The notes: generated by a model from the sequence alone, not told the origin. Shown: positions 47,201-61,891, counted from the stretch's first letter. The stretch: 64,000 nt of DNA from Umbilicaria muhlenbergii (GCA_000611775.1 KK106981.1:565592-629591), one strand, 5' to 3'. Made by a program: numbers and translations.

Positions 47201-47885
47201 ACATTGGCGGGAAAGGATACGAAGGAGTGGAAGCTTGATTCGTCCCGGGACTCTGTGGCATGGCACTTCCCCGGACCGTGTTGGTAGATTCTGTGGACGC
47301 CGTTTGCGATCCGGTCAAGAGAGGGCTTGCCATCAAAACCCCCTGTCGGGGCGAAAGAGTCATCAAAGGTGGTGGCGGCGGTGCCTCTTCGAGGATGGTG
47401 GAGAACCTCTCCGTTGTAGGTAAACGTGGGCTCTCCGACGATTCTGGATTGCTCTCCGCGGCGAATCCATCCCTTTTCTGAGCGGCTGCCACCTGCGTGT
47501 TCATATACCTCCTCATCCGATCAACCTTGAACAGGTTCCTATCCTTTGCTTTCGAACTCTCCATCTCCGTGGTGCTGAGCTTGAAAGCTTGAAGGTCGCG
47601 AAAGCCATGATTCTCGCTTGTGTAGTCTTTCTGGGACTCTTGCGCGAGTGAAAGGGTCGGTCTTTGCGATCTGGAGGGTTGATAATCCGATGAGGCCTTG
47701 GGGATGGCAGGGGATTGGCGTTGTGCGAAAGGGTCCGACGTCGAAGCTGTGCTCGTTTTCGTGCTCGCGTTCGTGCTGGTGGTGCTCGGGGTGCGGGATG
47801 GTGAATGAAGAGGCGGTGTCCTCATCGCGTCCCCCGCTGCCTCCACCACTCCCTCGAAGTTGGTCGGCGGCCCAAGCCTGGTCAA
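41261..47885 (-). CDS. PAS-containing hybrid histidine kinase, 2170 aa
   Basis: Exons on the minus strand: 47885-41778, 41723-41607, 41548-41261. The first ~290 residues are Ser/Pro/Thr-rich and disordered. A GAF-like segment (LDAWWANVGRIVRDHFGAERA) lies near 300-370. Two PAS/PAC units lie near 1095-1220 (FIADPTTGHITWANSKFL) and 1235-1430 (the second with a long insertion). HisKA carries the phospho-acceptor in MSHEIRTPLNGVIG (about His1466). HATPase_c has RQVLLNLVGNAIKF, VDTGSGF and NGGTGLGL (about 1545-1675). The receiver domain is split over three exons (LAVEDNSVN; then CDIQMPIKDGY with Asp2077; then the TKPVDW Lys). No membrane segment, so a cytoplasmic sensor. It should feed the Ypd1-Ssk1/Skn7 phosphorelay. 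The stimulus and fungal group are uncertain. Confidence 0.92.
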
Positions 47886-49980
47886 ACGGTGGTCTCCTTC
47901 ATTTACAGCAGCACATCAAGGGCCCGCCATAGCGCTTCGCTGCCATGGGTGAGGGCGTCGCTGGTGGTGGACTTGGTTTGCTGACAGTGCGAGTGCAGCG
48001 CCTCAGCTCCAATGACGTCAAGCGGCAGGGGCGTGAGACAAGGGCCAGGGCCGGGGGCAGGCTGCTGCTCGCACGCTCGCACGCTCGCACGGCAGAATGA
48101 TGAAGGCGTGCTTGCCAAGCACGACTGCACCCGTGACCTCGAACACCCCTCAGCCTACCTTAGTCCAGCAGAGATCTTTGCATAACGCCGTGACAAACAA
48201 GTGGGCGATTCCTGTTGACGCCTACTGTGATTACGTGGATTGTCCGAGTCGTCGTACTGCGACGAGTCACGACTAGTTGCCGGAACTCTGTGATGCATTA
48301 CTCGTACGTTTCGATGGATTGGGAATGGGATTGGCACTGAGGTTTGGGTGTAGGTGGGGTGGACCCTTTACGACCCTTTACGAGGTAAGATGGCCGGGGT
48401 TGCGACCAGCCACAGCGAAGCAGTCCATGGTAGTATTGGACCCCTAGGAGACCTGATAGGACGGGCTCGGAGCCTCGGACGGGATAGGAGTACGAGGAAA
48501 TCGGTTTCAGGGTGCTCCAGGCTACAGCCTGCGGTACGAGTACTCATGCCTTGGGCTACGGTCCTTTCAACAAGGAGCGCGCTGGTTGGTGTTGACTGTC
48601 AAGCGGATTACTCGTAACAGATATAGGATTATTCCACATCGCAAACTCCGTACCTAGTTGTAAGACCCCTGGACCCGTCCCGGTACCTACTCGGAGTAAA
48701 CTCTTCGTGCCGATAAGTTCAACCTTAATTCCCATCCTCCAGTGATCCACGCAAGTCTCTTCCAAAGAAAGGGATCATGGTTATCGTAGTATTTACTCTG
48801 AGTGACTAAACCTCTAGGGAAGGTCGTAATCTTACGGATGAGTGTGCTCGAGGGACTTCTCTAATGGTTATACCAGCACCACACTGTATACACACATGAC
48901 AACTTCTCCAGTCTTAGTAAGACCGGGCTGAGAGTGACAAGAGTCGCAGCATTTCAAGCTAGTAGCAGCTGCAAGGGGCCTTCTCCGGACTCCGGAATCG
49001 TCATCTATCTCGATACCTTACACCAGAGTCTCTTGGTCATCTATGAATGCTCTTACCGTATAGTTCTTGTGTCAACATCCAACGCTAATCTAGTCATCTC
49101 ACGTGTGACTTGCCCGTCCCACCACTGTCCAGGTCGCACACATGAACAAGACCTCTCAAGCTCGTTTGCCAACAGCATGGGAAATCGTGAATCATGGAGG
49201 AACTTATCGGAGACAAGCTCCCACCACAACAGACCTCATACTGTGTTTTATTCGTAGTAAACAGACAAGAGAGTACCTCTCGAAGTTGGTCTGACACAGC
49301 CGCCAAAGAAGTGGTCAGTCCGACTATAGTTGCTGTTGTGCTAATACCGATCGACCAGAGATGGATTGAGATTGGGGAACTTGCGCCACAGCCGTTCCGC
49401 TTTCCGTCTTGGTTTCGCCGATGAATGACGCCGACAAGGTAAGGTAGTCAGACAGAGACGGGTCACAACTCACGGGGGTGAGAGCCAGGGGTGCATTGCA
49501 AAGGGCCCGAAAGTTAAGCGGGTCTTTGAAAGCCTCTGAATCCCACTAAGCTTCCTACTTCTAATCTAGTTCATGGGAGAAGTACTCCGAGTACGACGGG
49601 AACGACGGCAAGGACGTCGAGCGGTTCGAACCACTACGCAAGTGACAAGAACAGTTTGCTACTCCTCGCCGTCACCCTAAGGGGTAGGGTACCTACTCCA
49701 GCCACATATGCAGGTACACTCTTTGCCCACGCATGCCTGCCTGCTTGCCTGCCTGCTTGCCTGCCTGCTTGCCTGCCTGTCCGATCCCTCTGTCTCCGTT
49801 ACCCAACGCCAAGCCCGCCTTTTCGATGCATTTGTGAGACCCCCCAAAAGACGCTGGCATGAAAACATGTCGTCCTGGATACTTGCGACGACTGCGAAAC
49901 AGCGCCTACCCATGCATCGCTCGAAATAAATAATACCATCCACTTCATGCGAAATCCAACATTTGCCATTTTGCGTCGCT
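47886..49980. other. Intergenic region, 2.1 kb, with a 12-bp tandem repeat
   Basis: Upstream of the kinase and downstream of HYM1. Open frames here have no family match. 49735-49779 is a tandem repeat of GCCTGCCTGCTT (about 3.75 units), whose translations as Leu-Pro-Ala-Cys or Ala-Ser-Arg-Gln repeats are artefacts. No tRNA or rRNA recognised. Confidence 0.6.
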
Positions 49981-51314
49981 TCAATACCCGTTCACCGGCT
50001 TTGCTACCTCGACAGGAACGGCGGGCATAGTCTCGATCTGTCGGATAAGAAAGCTTTTCTCGTCCGTGAACTGATCGTCTTCCGTTCGATCCTCCAAAAA
50101 CTTGGGCAGAAAATTAAGGAGTCTTTCTCTGTTGTTCAGGAGTATCCGCTGGACCGCCATCGACTTGTGGGGATTTGCAACGAAGACCTTGTTCATAGTA
50201 AGCCAAGCAGATTTTAATGCAGAGGCGTCGGTACGTACTTTGAAGACGTGGAATCCTTCGTATTGAACCATCTTGCGGTCATCCTTGAGCAGGTTCATGC
50301 AAAGCTTGAGGTGCTCCCCTCGATCCACGTACGCTGTCATCACGTTGTAATTCGCACGGTCGAGCAGAATTTCTCCAAGGAGCTTGATTGATTGTCGCTT
50401 GGTCACGTATGAGCTCGATTGTACCAGAATGCTATTGTACCTGGAGAAGAACACATCGAAGTTGATAGAAAGGTACTGGGACACGAGCTGCTTATGTTTG
50501 GTCAGGATGTCCTAGATCCATTGGTCAGTAGGGAAATTCTGCAAAGCTTGTGGCGCACGACTTACCCTGAACGTGGTAAATGCGTCGGTACTGACTTCAA
50601 ACGCACCCCTGTCGATCCAGGAAAAGAAGTCCCAGAAGACCCCATTGCCTGTCTGCTTTTCTCCCAGGTCGATGTCATTTGTCCTCGCAACTTTCTCGCC
50701 CTTGACGGACTGGTCATATAGTATAATCTCAGCAATGGCGTCATGTTTGAGAGCCTCTCTCAAGACAACGCCGCATGGCATAGCACTCTCCCTGTGCTCA
50801 TAACCCCGACATAGCTCAACGATGACTTCAGGTCTTGTGTCGATGATGTATGCTAACGCCGGAGGGTCTGGAGTAGTGCTATGTAGAGGCTTGAAGCGGA
50901 GAACGTGGGAGAAAATGGCTTGCGTGTCTTTCCGGGATTCGAAGGGGAGGAGATGAATGCTTCGAGCCAGAGAGTATAGCAGGTCTTCTTGTATTATAGA
51001 GTTGACAAGCTGAGAGACCTGGTCGGGACTACTTTCGCTTTCTAGATGAAGGGTCAAGATTTGGTGGACTCGGAGCATGAGAGATTGCGGACGGAGGATC
51101 GTACCTTGTGTTCCTTGCAGCACGAGCTTCATTTGTGCCAGCAGTTTCGCCAATTCCTCCTCCACCTGAGACACAATGTCAGCGCCCGCTTGTCACATGG
51201 GTTGTCGCCAATGGCTCTGACCTTCTGCGGAGTTGGCGAATCCCATAGCCTAGGTAAAAGTTCTCTGGCTGATCTACAAAGGTCTGGTTTAGGTTTGCGA
51301 AACAAGAATGCCAT
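49981..51314 (-). CDS. HYM1: Hym1/Mo25 scaffold protein, 369 aa
   Basis: Exons on the minus strand: 51314-51222, 51165-51105, 51041-50566, 50511-50239, 50187-49981. The product begins MAFLFRKPKPDLCRSARELL and continues with conserved Mo25 blocks: EEELAKLLAQMKLVLQGTQ, SPDQVSQLVNSIIQEDLLY, PFESRKDTQAIFSHVLRF, ETGNGVFW-type QTGNGVFWDFFSWID, DAFTTFRDILTKHK, SSSYVTKRQSIKLLGEILLDR and GFHVFKVFVANPHKS. Length and HEAT-like helical layout fit the family. Mo25/Hym1 stabilises GCK-family kinases in the RAM/MOR morphogenesis and cell-separation network with the NDR kinase Cbk1/Cot1. The intron 50238-50188 is 51 nt, divisible by three and without stops, so its retention would insert 17 residues. Divergent from PRMT3 by 625 bp. 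Confidence 0.94.
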
Positions 51315-51939
51315 CGGTGGCGGCGGGCTACTCGACCCGATCTTGATGGGTTGAGTTAGAGTAGAGTGGTGGTGATGGTGGCAGAAGATGTTCTATGACG
51401 GTAATGACGAGCGGTTTGACGTGTGCAATGGTGGAACAAATATAGAAATCGAGGCAACTGTATGATGATCTCTCACTCCTACACTGTGAATGAGGGGTGA
51501 ACAGCCTATAGCTGTAGTTAGTCGGATGCGGAGAGGCAGGTCCAGAAGAGTCAAGAGAGGGCGAAGCAAAGGTGGGGCATCAAGGGGGGGTCAATGGGAC
51601 ATGGGATGAAATGTTGATGAAGGCTTGCATGCACCGCTCACCCGCCTCGGAGCGTTCAGTTTCAGCGACTTCCGGCCCTGCACACAGAAAGCAAGGCCCA
51701 GGCGTGCCAAGGCCCACGCCTGCGGTGCCAGGCTGCCAGGGTTGTCGCAGCCCTGTAGGGCACTTGGGCGGCTTCTTAGCCGAGCACCCCACTAGGTTCT
51801 CGAGGTCTTCGAGCCTTCAACTTTCAAAGGGAAGCAAAGACTGGAAGACTTACTTGGCCCCAAGCATCGCGTGCGTTGTGTCATGGGTGTCGCATCGGCC
51901 GTTTCCTAACGATAACAACGGATTTCAGATTTCAATCCA
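51315..51939. promoter_or_regulatory. Shared upstream region of HYM1 and PRMT3
   Basis: 625 bp between divergent start codons. No TATA box or obvious operator. A G/C-rich palindrome-like stretch (CAGGCGTGCCAAGGCCCACGCCTG) spans about 51696-51723. Promoter function inferred from position only. Confidence 0.4.
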
Positions 51940-53809
<1,870 letters not shown>

Positions 53810-54379
53810 CCGACGTGGTCATCCGCGCCCACAGCTTCGAGTGGTACATAGAGGATGTAGATAGCCTGACGCTATAGAGTACAATTAGTTTACTTTCTGA
53901 TCTTCGTCATGAATTCAGTCTCACAGAGGCTGCAGAATCGAACCGTCAAGGAGGGGGCAGCTTGGCCTTGCCATCCTTGACTTACCATCCTTGACTTACC
54001 ATCCTTGACTTACCATCCTTGACTTACCATCCTTGACTTACCACATGGAGGGGCCTTACTTTGGAAAAGCTGTCACTGTCGCTGTCGCCATCGCTGTCAC
54101 TAGCTTCGTAAGAAAGACTTCGCGATGCATGATGCCTCGAGGCTCGCCAGGCCAGCGGCAGGGGCTCAGGGCGCATGACGGCTCGCTTGACCGGCCGGGG
54201 AATCTCATCTTCCTCTTCCCTCAGAGCCGTGCGGCTGCTTACACATGGGAGAGCGGGACCAGCATCACAGGTATGTTGTCCAGTTAGCCGTTGACGTTCT
54301 CGCATCTGATAAACCAGAAAATCGTAACCATCCCTTTCGAGAAGCGTTAGCTAACCATCAATCGTGTTCTGGCAAGGTC
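53810..54379. other. Intergenic region with a 14-bp tandem repeat
   Basis: 53973-54042 is five perfect copies of ATCCTTGACTTACC. The rest is the 5' flank of the OPT gene. The OPT frame is open upstream to an ATG at 54245, so a start 45 codons earlier cannot be excluded. Confidence 0.7.
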
Positions 54380-56913
54380 ATGGCTCCAGACAGAGGTTCA
54401 TCAACGCTTGGTGCTGCTGCTCCCAAATACCACGCCATAACCTCAGATGATCATAGCGATGCTCTGGATCTACAGGAAGAAGCCACCGAGGAGACCGACG
54501 ATGAGCACCATAACGCTGCCGACCGAGCTCGCCGGTGCAGTGAGGCCCGCCACTTCCTCACCGAGCGGGTAGGTGAAGGCCAGAATTTCACTCTAAGAGG
54601 AGTGCTCGTGGGCTTGGCTATCGGCGTCATCATCTGTTTTTCGAACATGTACTTTGGACTACAAACCGGCTGGGTTAGCGGTATGGCCATGCCGTCGGCC
54701 TTGATCGGTTTTGCTTTCTTCAAGACCGTTGCTCGGCACATAGACTACCCTTTCACCCCCGTGGAGAATGTCTTGGTGCAGACAGTCGCCGGGGCTTTTG
54801 GGACGATGCCTTTGGGATGTGGCTTTGTGGGTGTCATGCCGGCGCTGGAATACATGTTGAAGCCGGAAGAGAACGGACCGTTGGTGCTGGGGACTTGGAA
54901 GCTCATCGTGTGGTCCGTGGGCATCTGCTTTTTCGGGGTGTTTTTCGCCGTGCCACTACGGAGGGAGGTGATTATAAGGGAGAAGCTCAAATTCCCAAGT
55001 GGTACGGCTACGGCTCTTATGATCGGCGTTCTCCATGGTAATAAAGACGATGCGGGTTCGACTCGACGCGAAAGTGTGGTGGGCACTTTTCGCCGACGGA
55101 GCCAAGATCTGCTTCAGCCAGGAAGCACTTTGGGCGTCTCCTTCGACGGAATCGAAGACGCTAGGCCTGATGAGAGAACATTTGTTACATCCCCAGAGGA
55201 TGTCGAACCAAACGAGCAAGGCTTAGGTCTTGACAGGAGGAGTGATTGGAAAGCCAAGATCCGCTTGTTGATAATAGCTTTTGCCATATCTGCAATATAT
55301 GTGTGTCAATCTCTTAGAGCTACAAAGTCCTAAAGCAGCAAGCTGATGCCGCATAGACCTTTGTGTCGTATTTCATCCCTCAATCCCGGAATCTTCCAAT
55401 ATTGGGGCTACCTTTGGCTACAAAGTGGCTATGGACTCTTAACCCTTCGTAAGTAGCAACGGTAAAGTCATACCATGACCATCTTAACGAAAATTAGGCC
55501 GGCGTACGTGGGCCAAGGGATCATAATGGGGCCTGCTACCACCCTTCATATGCTTCTCGGCGCTGTAGTGGGCTGGGGGATTCTGTCTCCGCTAGCTAAG
55601 AGTAGAGGCTGGGCCCCAGGTAGTGTCGAAGATTGGGCGACGGGAAGTAAAGGATGGATTGTGTGGGTCAGCCTGGCTATCATGCTGGCGGACTCGGTCG
55701 TTAGTCTTGGATGGCTGACGGTTCGCCCGCTGCTGCTACATACTCCTCACTACTATGCTCGGGCCCGAGAGCTGGCTAAAAGTGGTAGGCCGCTGGATAT
55801 GCTGCGATTCGGTCGCACTAAAAGTGTAGACTACACTGCCGTTGCCAGTTCGGAGCCCTCAACGGCCTTGACTGCTCGCAACTCCCACTCATCCCAGCAC
55901 CATGCGACACGGGACAATGCCAACGACAAGGACCTACCCGACGTTGACGCCCCCCCCGAACACCTCGTCAGCAACCGCATGGTCGTGGTTGGGCTCATTC
56001 TCTCCATTCTGGTTTGCATCATCGCCGTCCACATTGTCTTCGGGAACCTGGTCCCATTATACGCCACCATCACTGCCGTCGTCTTAGCGCTCCTCCTCTC
56101 CGTCATGGGCGTCCGCGCCCTTGGTGAAACAGATCTAAATCCCGTCTCCGGCATCAGCAAACTTACGCAACTCTTTTTCGCTCTCATCATTCCCGCATCC
56201 AACAAAAACTCCGTCATCATCAACCTTCTCGCTGGCGCCATCTCCGAGTCCGGGGCCCTCCAGGCAGGCGATATGATGCAAGATCTCAAGACGGGACACC
56301 TCCTTGGAGCGGCACCGAAAGCACAATTCTACGGCCAGTTGATTGGGAGTTTTGTCGGGGCCATCGTTAGTGCATGGGTGTATAAATTGTACACCAGCGT
56401 TTACGAAATCCCGGGTAGTATGTTTCAAGTCCCGACAGGCGTATGTCTCTTATCCTACCGATGATAGTTAAGCCTCGCTGACAATGACTTGAGTTTGTTT
56501 GGCTTTTCACAGCAAGACTGGTCACCGGCCAGGGCCTACCGCATATGGCTTGGCAGTGGGCTTTGGGCGCAGGGATTCTTTTCTCGGTGACGACGGGTTT
56601 GCGGATTTACGCGCACGGCACGTGGTGGCAGGCTTGGATACCCGGGGGGATTGCCGTGGCTGTCGGTACGTTGATACTGTTCTTGCCATCCTCAAACAAC
56701 GAAGCTCTGGTTGACTTTCAGACAGGGATGTATAACGTGCCCTCCTTCACGTTGGCCAGGGCGATAGGCGGCTTGGTGAATTGGTATTGGCAGTCCTATC
56801 GACGGCGGGAAGAGACGCCTGTCATTGTCTTGGCTAGCGGGTTGATTTTGGGGGAGGGCGTTGTGAGTATCGTCAACTTGTTGCTGGCCAGCCTCAAGGT
56901 CCCGCACCTATAG
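54380..56913 (+). CDS. OPT-superfamily oligopeptide/metal-chelate transporter, 791 aa
   Basis: Exons 54380-55300, 55357-55448, 55498-56440, 56494-56913. After a ~65-residue cytoplasmic leader there are many hydrophobic helices with YSL/OPT blocks: FTLRGVLVGLAIGVIICFSNMYFGLQTGW, NVLVQTVAGAFGTMPLGCGFVG, LKFPSGTATALMIGVLH, AYVGQGIIMGPATTLHMLLGA, GISKLTQLFFALIIPASN, NLLAGAISESGALQAGDMMQDLKTGHLLGA, FVWLFTARLVTGQGLP. Length fits the fungal OPT clade. Members import small peptides or metal complexes at the plasma membrane; substrate unknown here. The ATG at 54380 has a good context (GTCATGGCT) and the leader is acidic. The acceptor at 56493 was chosen because it recreates FVWLFTARLVTG. Convergent with RAV1. 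Confidence 0.92.
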
Positions 56914-57553
56914 CGCATGGACCGAATGAATTATGCGATTGACATCTCAAGCTTCTTGGAATTGTATTGGCCAGCCTTTAGGTCCCTCACTCGTAACAAA
57001 CAATCGGAGTAAACTAGACGACCAAAGGCTAATCTGTACCAACATTTTGCGTACGACAAATTCGGAAGATGACACGCAAGTACAGGGTCAGACAGCTGGC
57101 AGTGGTTAGAAGGAGCCAAGTCTGGCATTGGGGGGGCCGTCAGCGTTACACCGAAAATTCTATGTGTGAATGCCTTAGAGCCCAGTGGCGTCAACGATAT
57201 ACATACTGGATAGACATCAATTTCTCGTCAGTTACTACTAGTAAGTAGACGAGGAGGTGTCCAACTAATGAATACTTAGGGTTTAGGCCCTACGCCTTCA
57301 CATTTTGGAATGATATGACAGGACTTCTATGCGCAATTTACGCTATTGATATAAGCAAAGACAACGGCATTTGGAGATGCTTCAGCGGCATCTTGGTGGT
57401 ACGGGAAGGTGACCATGATCGACACGACGATTATTAATCTCATCTTATAGATATTATCACCCTCAAAACCCCATTACGATGGGTATCTCTCGACAAGCAT
57501 AGGCTCCCCAACTACAACGCCAACGCCAACCTTCCACTAACACGTTCTGACAA
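56914..57553. other. Convergent intergenic region (OPT and RAV1 3' flanks)
   Basis: 640 bp between facing stop codons; moderately AT-rich. No gene or repeat recognised. Confidence 0.6.
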
Positions 57554-60500
57554 TCAAAAACCAAAACTGTCAAGCAAAGAATTCGCATCGGGCTCCTCGA
57601 ACACCTTCGTTGGTGGGTTTCCGAAACCCGACTTCATCTCCTTGGGCGGCTTTGGACTCGGTAGGTCATCCACGACCAAACTGCTCCTCCGCCGTAGCAT
57701 TTTCCTCGGGTCCGGCGGGCCACCGATTGGTTTCCGGGGCTCGCTGGGTGGGTTGAGAAACTCCCAGTTGCGCACTGGCCGTGGGGATCAGCGGTTTGCA
57801 GCATGGTACGCGCCGCGATGAACATGAGAGAGCTTACCTAAATCCAGCGCTAGCAGATCGCAACCCATGCGGTCATATAGTCTTGCATTTTGCGTGACGA
57901 ATTCCCATTCCGCTCGGGGCGAGATCTTCGATGCACCCTTGAGGGTCTGCAATGTCTTATCTCTCAATTGCTTGTAAAGCACCACCAACGCTGGGTCATT
58001 GGCCAAGTAGGACTTAGCCTGCAACGGCGGAGTCTCCGGCGACTCTAACAATGTGTATACAGGTGACTGATAACGCTGTTAATCTGGAGTGCTTCAGACG
58101 CGGTCAACCTGCGGATATACGTACGATAAGAACGCGAACAGCCATATCTCGCCGACCAAGCATCCAGAAAGCCCAAGTGGCAAGCCATCGATTACCTTCT
58201 GACGCGGCCTGTGGCAAGACCCTATCTTCTATGAGCTCACGGAAGACCGAGCCATCATCGCCTTCGTAGACCCGAGCGACCGCAATTGCAAGTTGGAGAT
58301 CTTGCATCTGCTGAGCACACACGTTGACAGCATCTCTCAGATTTCCTGCTAGCAGAAAGAAAGCAGCGGCGTACTCTAGTAAATGGTCAATCCTTTACCA
58401 ACACTGCTATGGAGGCGATGCCGCTTACCAAATCGCCGTTTACCCATCAGTGCGTACGCGTTCTTCAACGCTGCGGTCTTCCATCGCGCATCCCTGAAAT
58501 CGTTGGATAGAAGCCTTTGCGTCGCAGATTGTTCTCGATTCCAGGCTGCCATTCGCCAAAGACCGAGGAGCACATTCTTCTTCTTCAGCGCCAGGTAGTA
58601 AAGACTGCAATCGATGGGATTTTTCTCATCTGTCTTAGTGTATTCGTTCCGAGCAATATTTTCAAATTGTGTCCGCTGGGGATGCCAAATTAGCCTTGGG
58701 CAACTGCAAGTGTTTGCAGGGCTTACCAAAGCAGAAGAATCTGTCATCCACATGAACATGCCACTTTCTCTTGCGTGTTCCCATAGCATTTTGCCCTGGA
58801 ACTGCTTGGATACTAGGTCCACAAGTATGTCTTGGCTGTTGCTATGGTATGCCCAAGCGATCTCTCTCCAGGTGATCCCGATCGAACTCGAATGTGCATG
58901 GCCCTTTCTCAACATATATTGGCGGAAGAAAAGAAGATAGCGCATAGCATTATCATCCATAGAGCGTCGATGCTTCTCGGCAGTTGCAACACACTCGATC
59001 ATGCCAGCCAAATGGATCTGCTCTTGGCCCGTTAATTGCGGTACTGCTGTTTTCGCCAGATTCTCGTTTAACGCAACGGCAAGTGCCTCCGTGACCGTCT
59101 CAGGCTCGTCGTCTTCAGAAAAGTCGTTGTATGGACTTCGCTCCTTCTTTCCGGTGACCGATGCGTCCTGTCGACGTTAGTGTCTCTCATATTTCATAAA
59201 TAGACCCTTATAAGCTTACTGGCTGCTCGTTATAGAACTCTATTAGTGGTATACCCACAAAGCTGTCCAGTCGGTCGCCATCGACGAAGAACTCCAGGGC
59301 CTTGAATAACCCAATAATGATTCTCTGAACCTGAACAAGCTTGCCAGCTAAGATGCACTGGGCAAGAAACTGCGGGTGGAATACAGGCAAGGGCCCATTC
59401 AGAAGTGTCACCACTTCGAAGATGTCCTTTGAAGCATGCCCGTGTATGGATGCCGTGAGACCCCTGGTCATGTCATCCGTCAGATCTACCTCTTTGTCGT
59501 ACACAAAGAGTTGATTCCCGGCTCCAACAACAAGGTTCCCGCTCGCGAGCCAAACGCTGTCCCCGATTCGATGAGGTGTGGACTCGCCGATGTGTATCTC
59601 TCGTACCGGAGCCCATGCAGCGCCTGCGTTGAGATAATCATACCGCATCTGTGAGAGTATGACGACCTTGTGTGGGAAGCCAACGGCGAGGATCGATTGA
59701 TCGTCAGGTGTCGAAGACCAATCCAGGTCTTGAATTACTTCTTCCGACTGGTATTGCGCTTCGTATTCCAGCTGCGCGCTTGATGAATCCCAGACAGTAA
59801 GGCCATTTCTTGAACCATCCACAATCGCAATTTTCCGGATCGAGCTCCCGCTCGCGAGTGAAGGACAATGAATTCCTGTCTCGATCACCGATGTCTCCAG
59901 CCAGTCTACAGTTGACTTCTGAAGATCTATTTTGGCCGTCCAGGAGCGGATTGTCCCGTCATTGGTGTAGGATACGGCGATGTCTTTCGCAAATGTATCA
60001 AGAAAGCCTGAAATGACTGCGGGAGAACCTGCAGGATCGACCGGCAGCATAAAGGCCAGATCAGAGTTACCTTCGAGATTAAAGGCGCAGTACTGCATCA
60101 AGGTGGGTTGGCTTGACTCCTCCGACCCCTTCACAAAAGGGCCTTTAGCCGGCAGACGGATTTCCCAAACTAAGCCCGTCATCTTCGAGGTAATAGCAGC
60201 TAGATGAACCGTTCTTGTGGAACTGCTGTGTTCCGGAAGCAGCAAAAGACACAGTGGTTTCTCTACGAGGTTGTAGCTGCATGAAGATAACTGTTTGGCA
60301 AAAGAGCTCCGTGCGTCCCACAAGGTTATACTGTGATGATGGAGATTAACCACGAAATCGCCATCCTCGAGCAAGCACGTCCGGTGGATATGCTCATTAG
60401 CATCAAGTGTGCTACTGCGAGTCAGAATCGTGCCATGTAAGCGGTGTTCCTGCTTCCATATCAGACCTTCGTTGTCGTTAGTTCTGGAAATAAGGGCCTT

Positions 60501-61891
60501 CCCGCTCGCATTGCGGACTATCTTCTTGATGGCTCCGTCATGCCCAGTCCAGAGAGCCCTTGAGGTCAAGCGATCTTCACGTGGCGAAGGATCAAACACG
60601 TCGTCCACTCTACCTTCCAACCACTCGATACTGCCGTTAAAGTGATGCACCAGTAGAGTGAACGCGGATTCTGGCTGCTCGTCGCAAAAGTTGAAGAATT
60701 GAACATAGTCTTGGTCCATCCGGCCCAGATTTGGGAAGAGGAACCGGAAATTCTCAACATGAGCAATGTTAAAGATATTCGTAGTTTCGCGAACTTTGCC
60801 CCCAACATTCTCCAGGCCCCATGCAGACATATGGCCTCTACTGTCTAGCACCACGCAGACTTCCGGACTTCGGTTCGCTACCTCAATCAGATGTTCCAGG
60901 GCATGATGTTTCTTCTCGCCCTCTTTGGCACCCTCCACAGCTCGCTCCGCAGCAGAGCTAAAATCGCGACTATCTATTATGAAAGCGTAGCGGTCCCTGG
61001 ATTGCGGCGAGGGCTGCAAGATTCGTGGTTGTATCGTCTCCAGCATGTCTATTTCTGCCCACAGCTGGAGGACCTGCAAACCGTGGGGGTCCGTGGGAGC
61101 CCATACTCTTACTTTGTTGTCAGCACAAATCGTATATAGAACGTTGTCGATTGTCTGTTCTCGGTGATGCGGTCTACGCCAATGCAAACTGGTCACTGTC
61201 ATTGGGTGATGGAGATACGTGGAATCGAAGCGCACATCGTCCGATCCAAAAGAGAGCCTCCTCCATATCTTCACCAGACGATCGTAGCCACCTGTAGATG
61301 CTATCAAAGTCGCGTCATATGAAAAACGTGCAAATTTGGCACGACTTGAGATTTTCTTATCCCAGATCATGGAAGCCTCGTGCTCGGTCTCGAAGAGCCT
61401 CAGCGAGGACGATCCGACGAGCAGTTCCTCCAACGCTCCCCATGATAATGTGCAAGCTGCCGATTGGTCATCCTCGAGGTAGAGGGTATCATGTAGAGAC
61501 CACTGCCCAAAACGTCAGACATCGTTTGCCAAAACACTCCAGGTGCTATAGTACCTTCAACGCACCCCGCTCCCTCCCATTAGGCAAGTATAGGTAGACC
61601 ACATTCCCAGAAGATGTTGCTATCTTACCAGTAGCCTCATCAATAGCTACCGCGTCAAGTTCGCTGATTCCGTCATGGTATATCGTCTGGAGAAGGTCGT
61701 GGGGTCCCCCAAGGATGACCAAGGCAGTGCCCGAGACGTAGGACTGTGGTGATGACAGAGGTCAGTGGAAGCTGCTTGGACAACTGGATTCACAGCTGGG
61801 TCTGCCCTACAACAAGCCGTTGACCCTCCCATCCCGTTGTACAGACAGCTTGTAGCTTCGCCTGTGGCTGGCCAGGCAATACCGCTCGCAT
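57554..61891 (-). CDS. RAV1: RAVE complex subunit Rav1 (rabconnectin-3-like), 1313 aa
   Basis: Exons on the minus strand: 61891-61811, 61743-61555, 61502-59220, 59167-58727, 58675-58429, 58375-58125, 58066-57838, 57774-57554. It starts MRAVLPGQPQAKLQAV. The N-terminal two thirds is a WD40 double propeller (TLSWGALEELLVGSSSLRLFE, STGGYDRLVKIWRRLSFGSDDVRF, VLYTICADNKVRVWAP). The Rav1p C-terminal domain is unmistakable: MLWEHARESGMFMWMTDSSAL, FENIARNEYTKTDEKNP, DCSLYYLALKKKNVLLGLWRMA, QRLLSNDFRDARWKTAALKNAYAL, EYAAAFFLLAGNLRDAVNVC, NRWLATWAFWMLGRRDMAVR, MGCDLLALDLVRNWEF. RAVE (Rav1, Rav2, Skp1) reassembles the V1 and V0 sectors of the vacuolar H+-ATPase after glucose change. All eight exons join in frame. 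Confidence 0.95.

Noticed and set aside
49656-49943. Peptides of repeated Ala-Cys-Leu-Pro or Ala-Ser-Arg-Gln
   Set aside because: They are translations of the 12-bp GCCTGCCTGCTT tandem repeat in several frames; no homologue or splice context.
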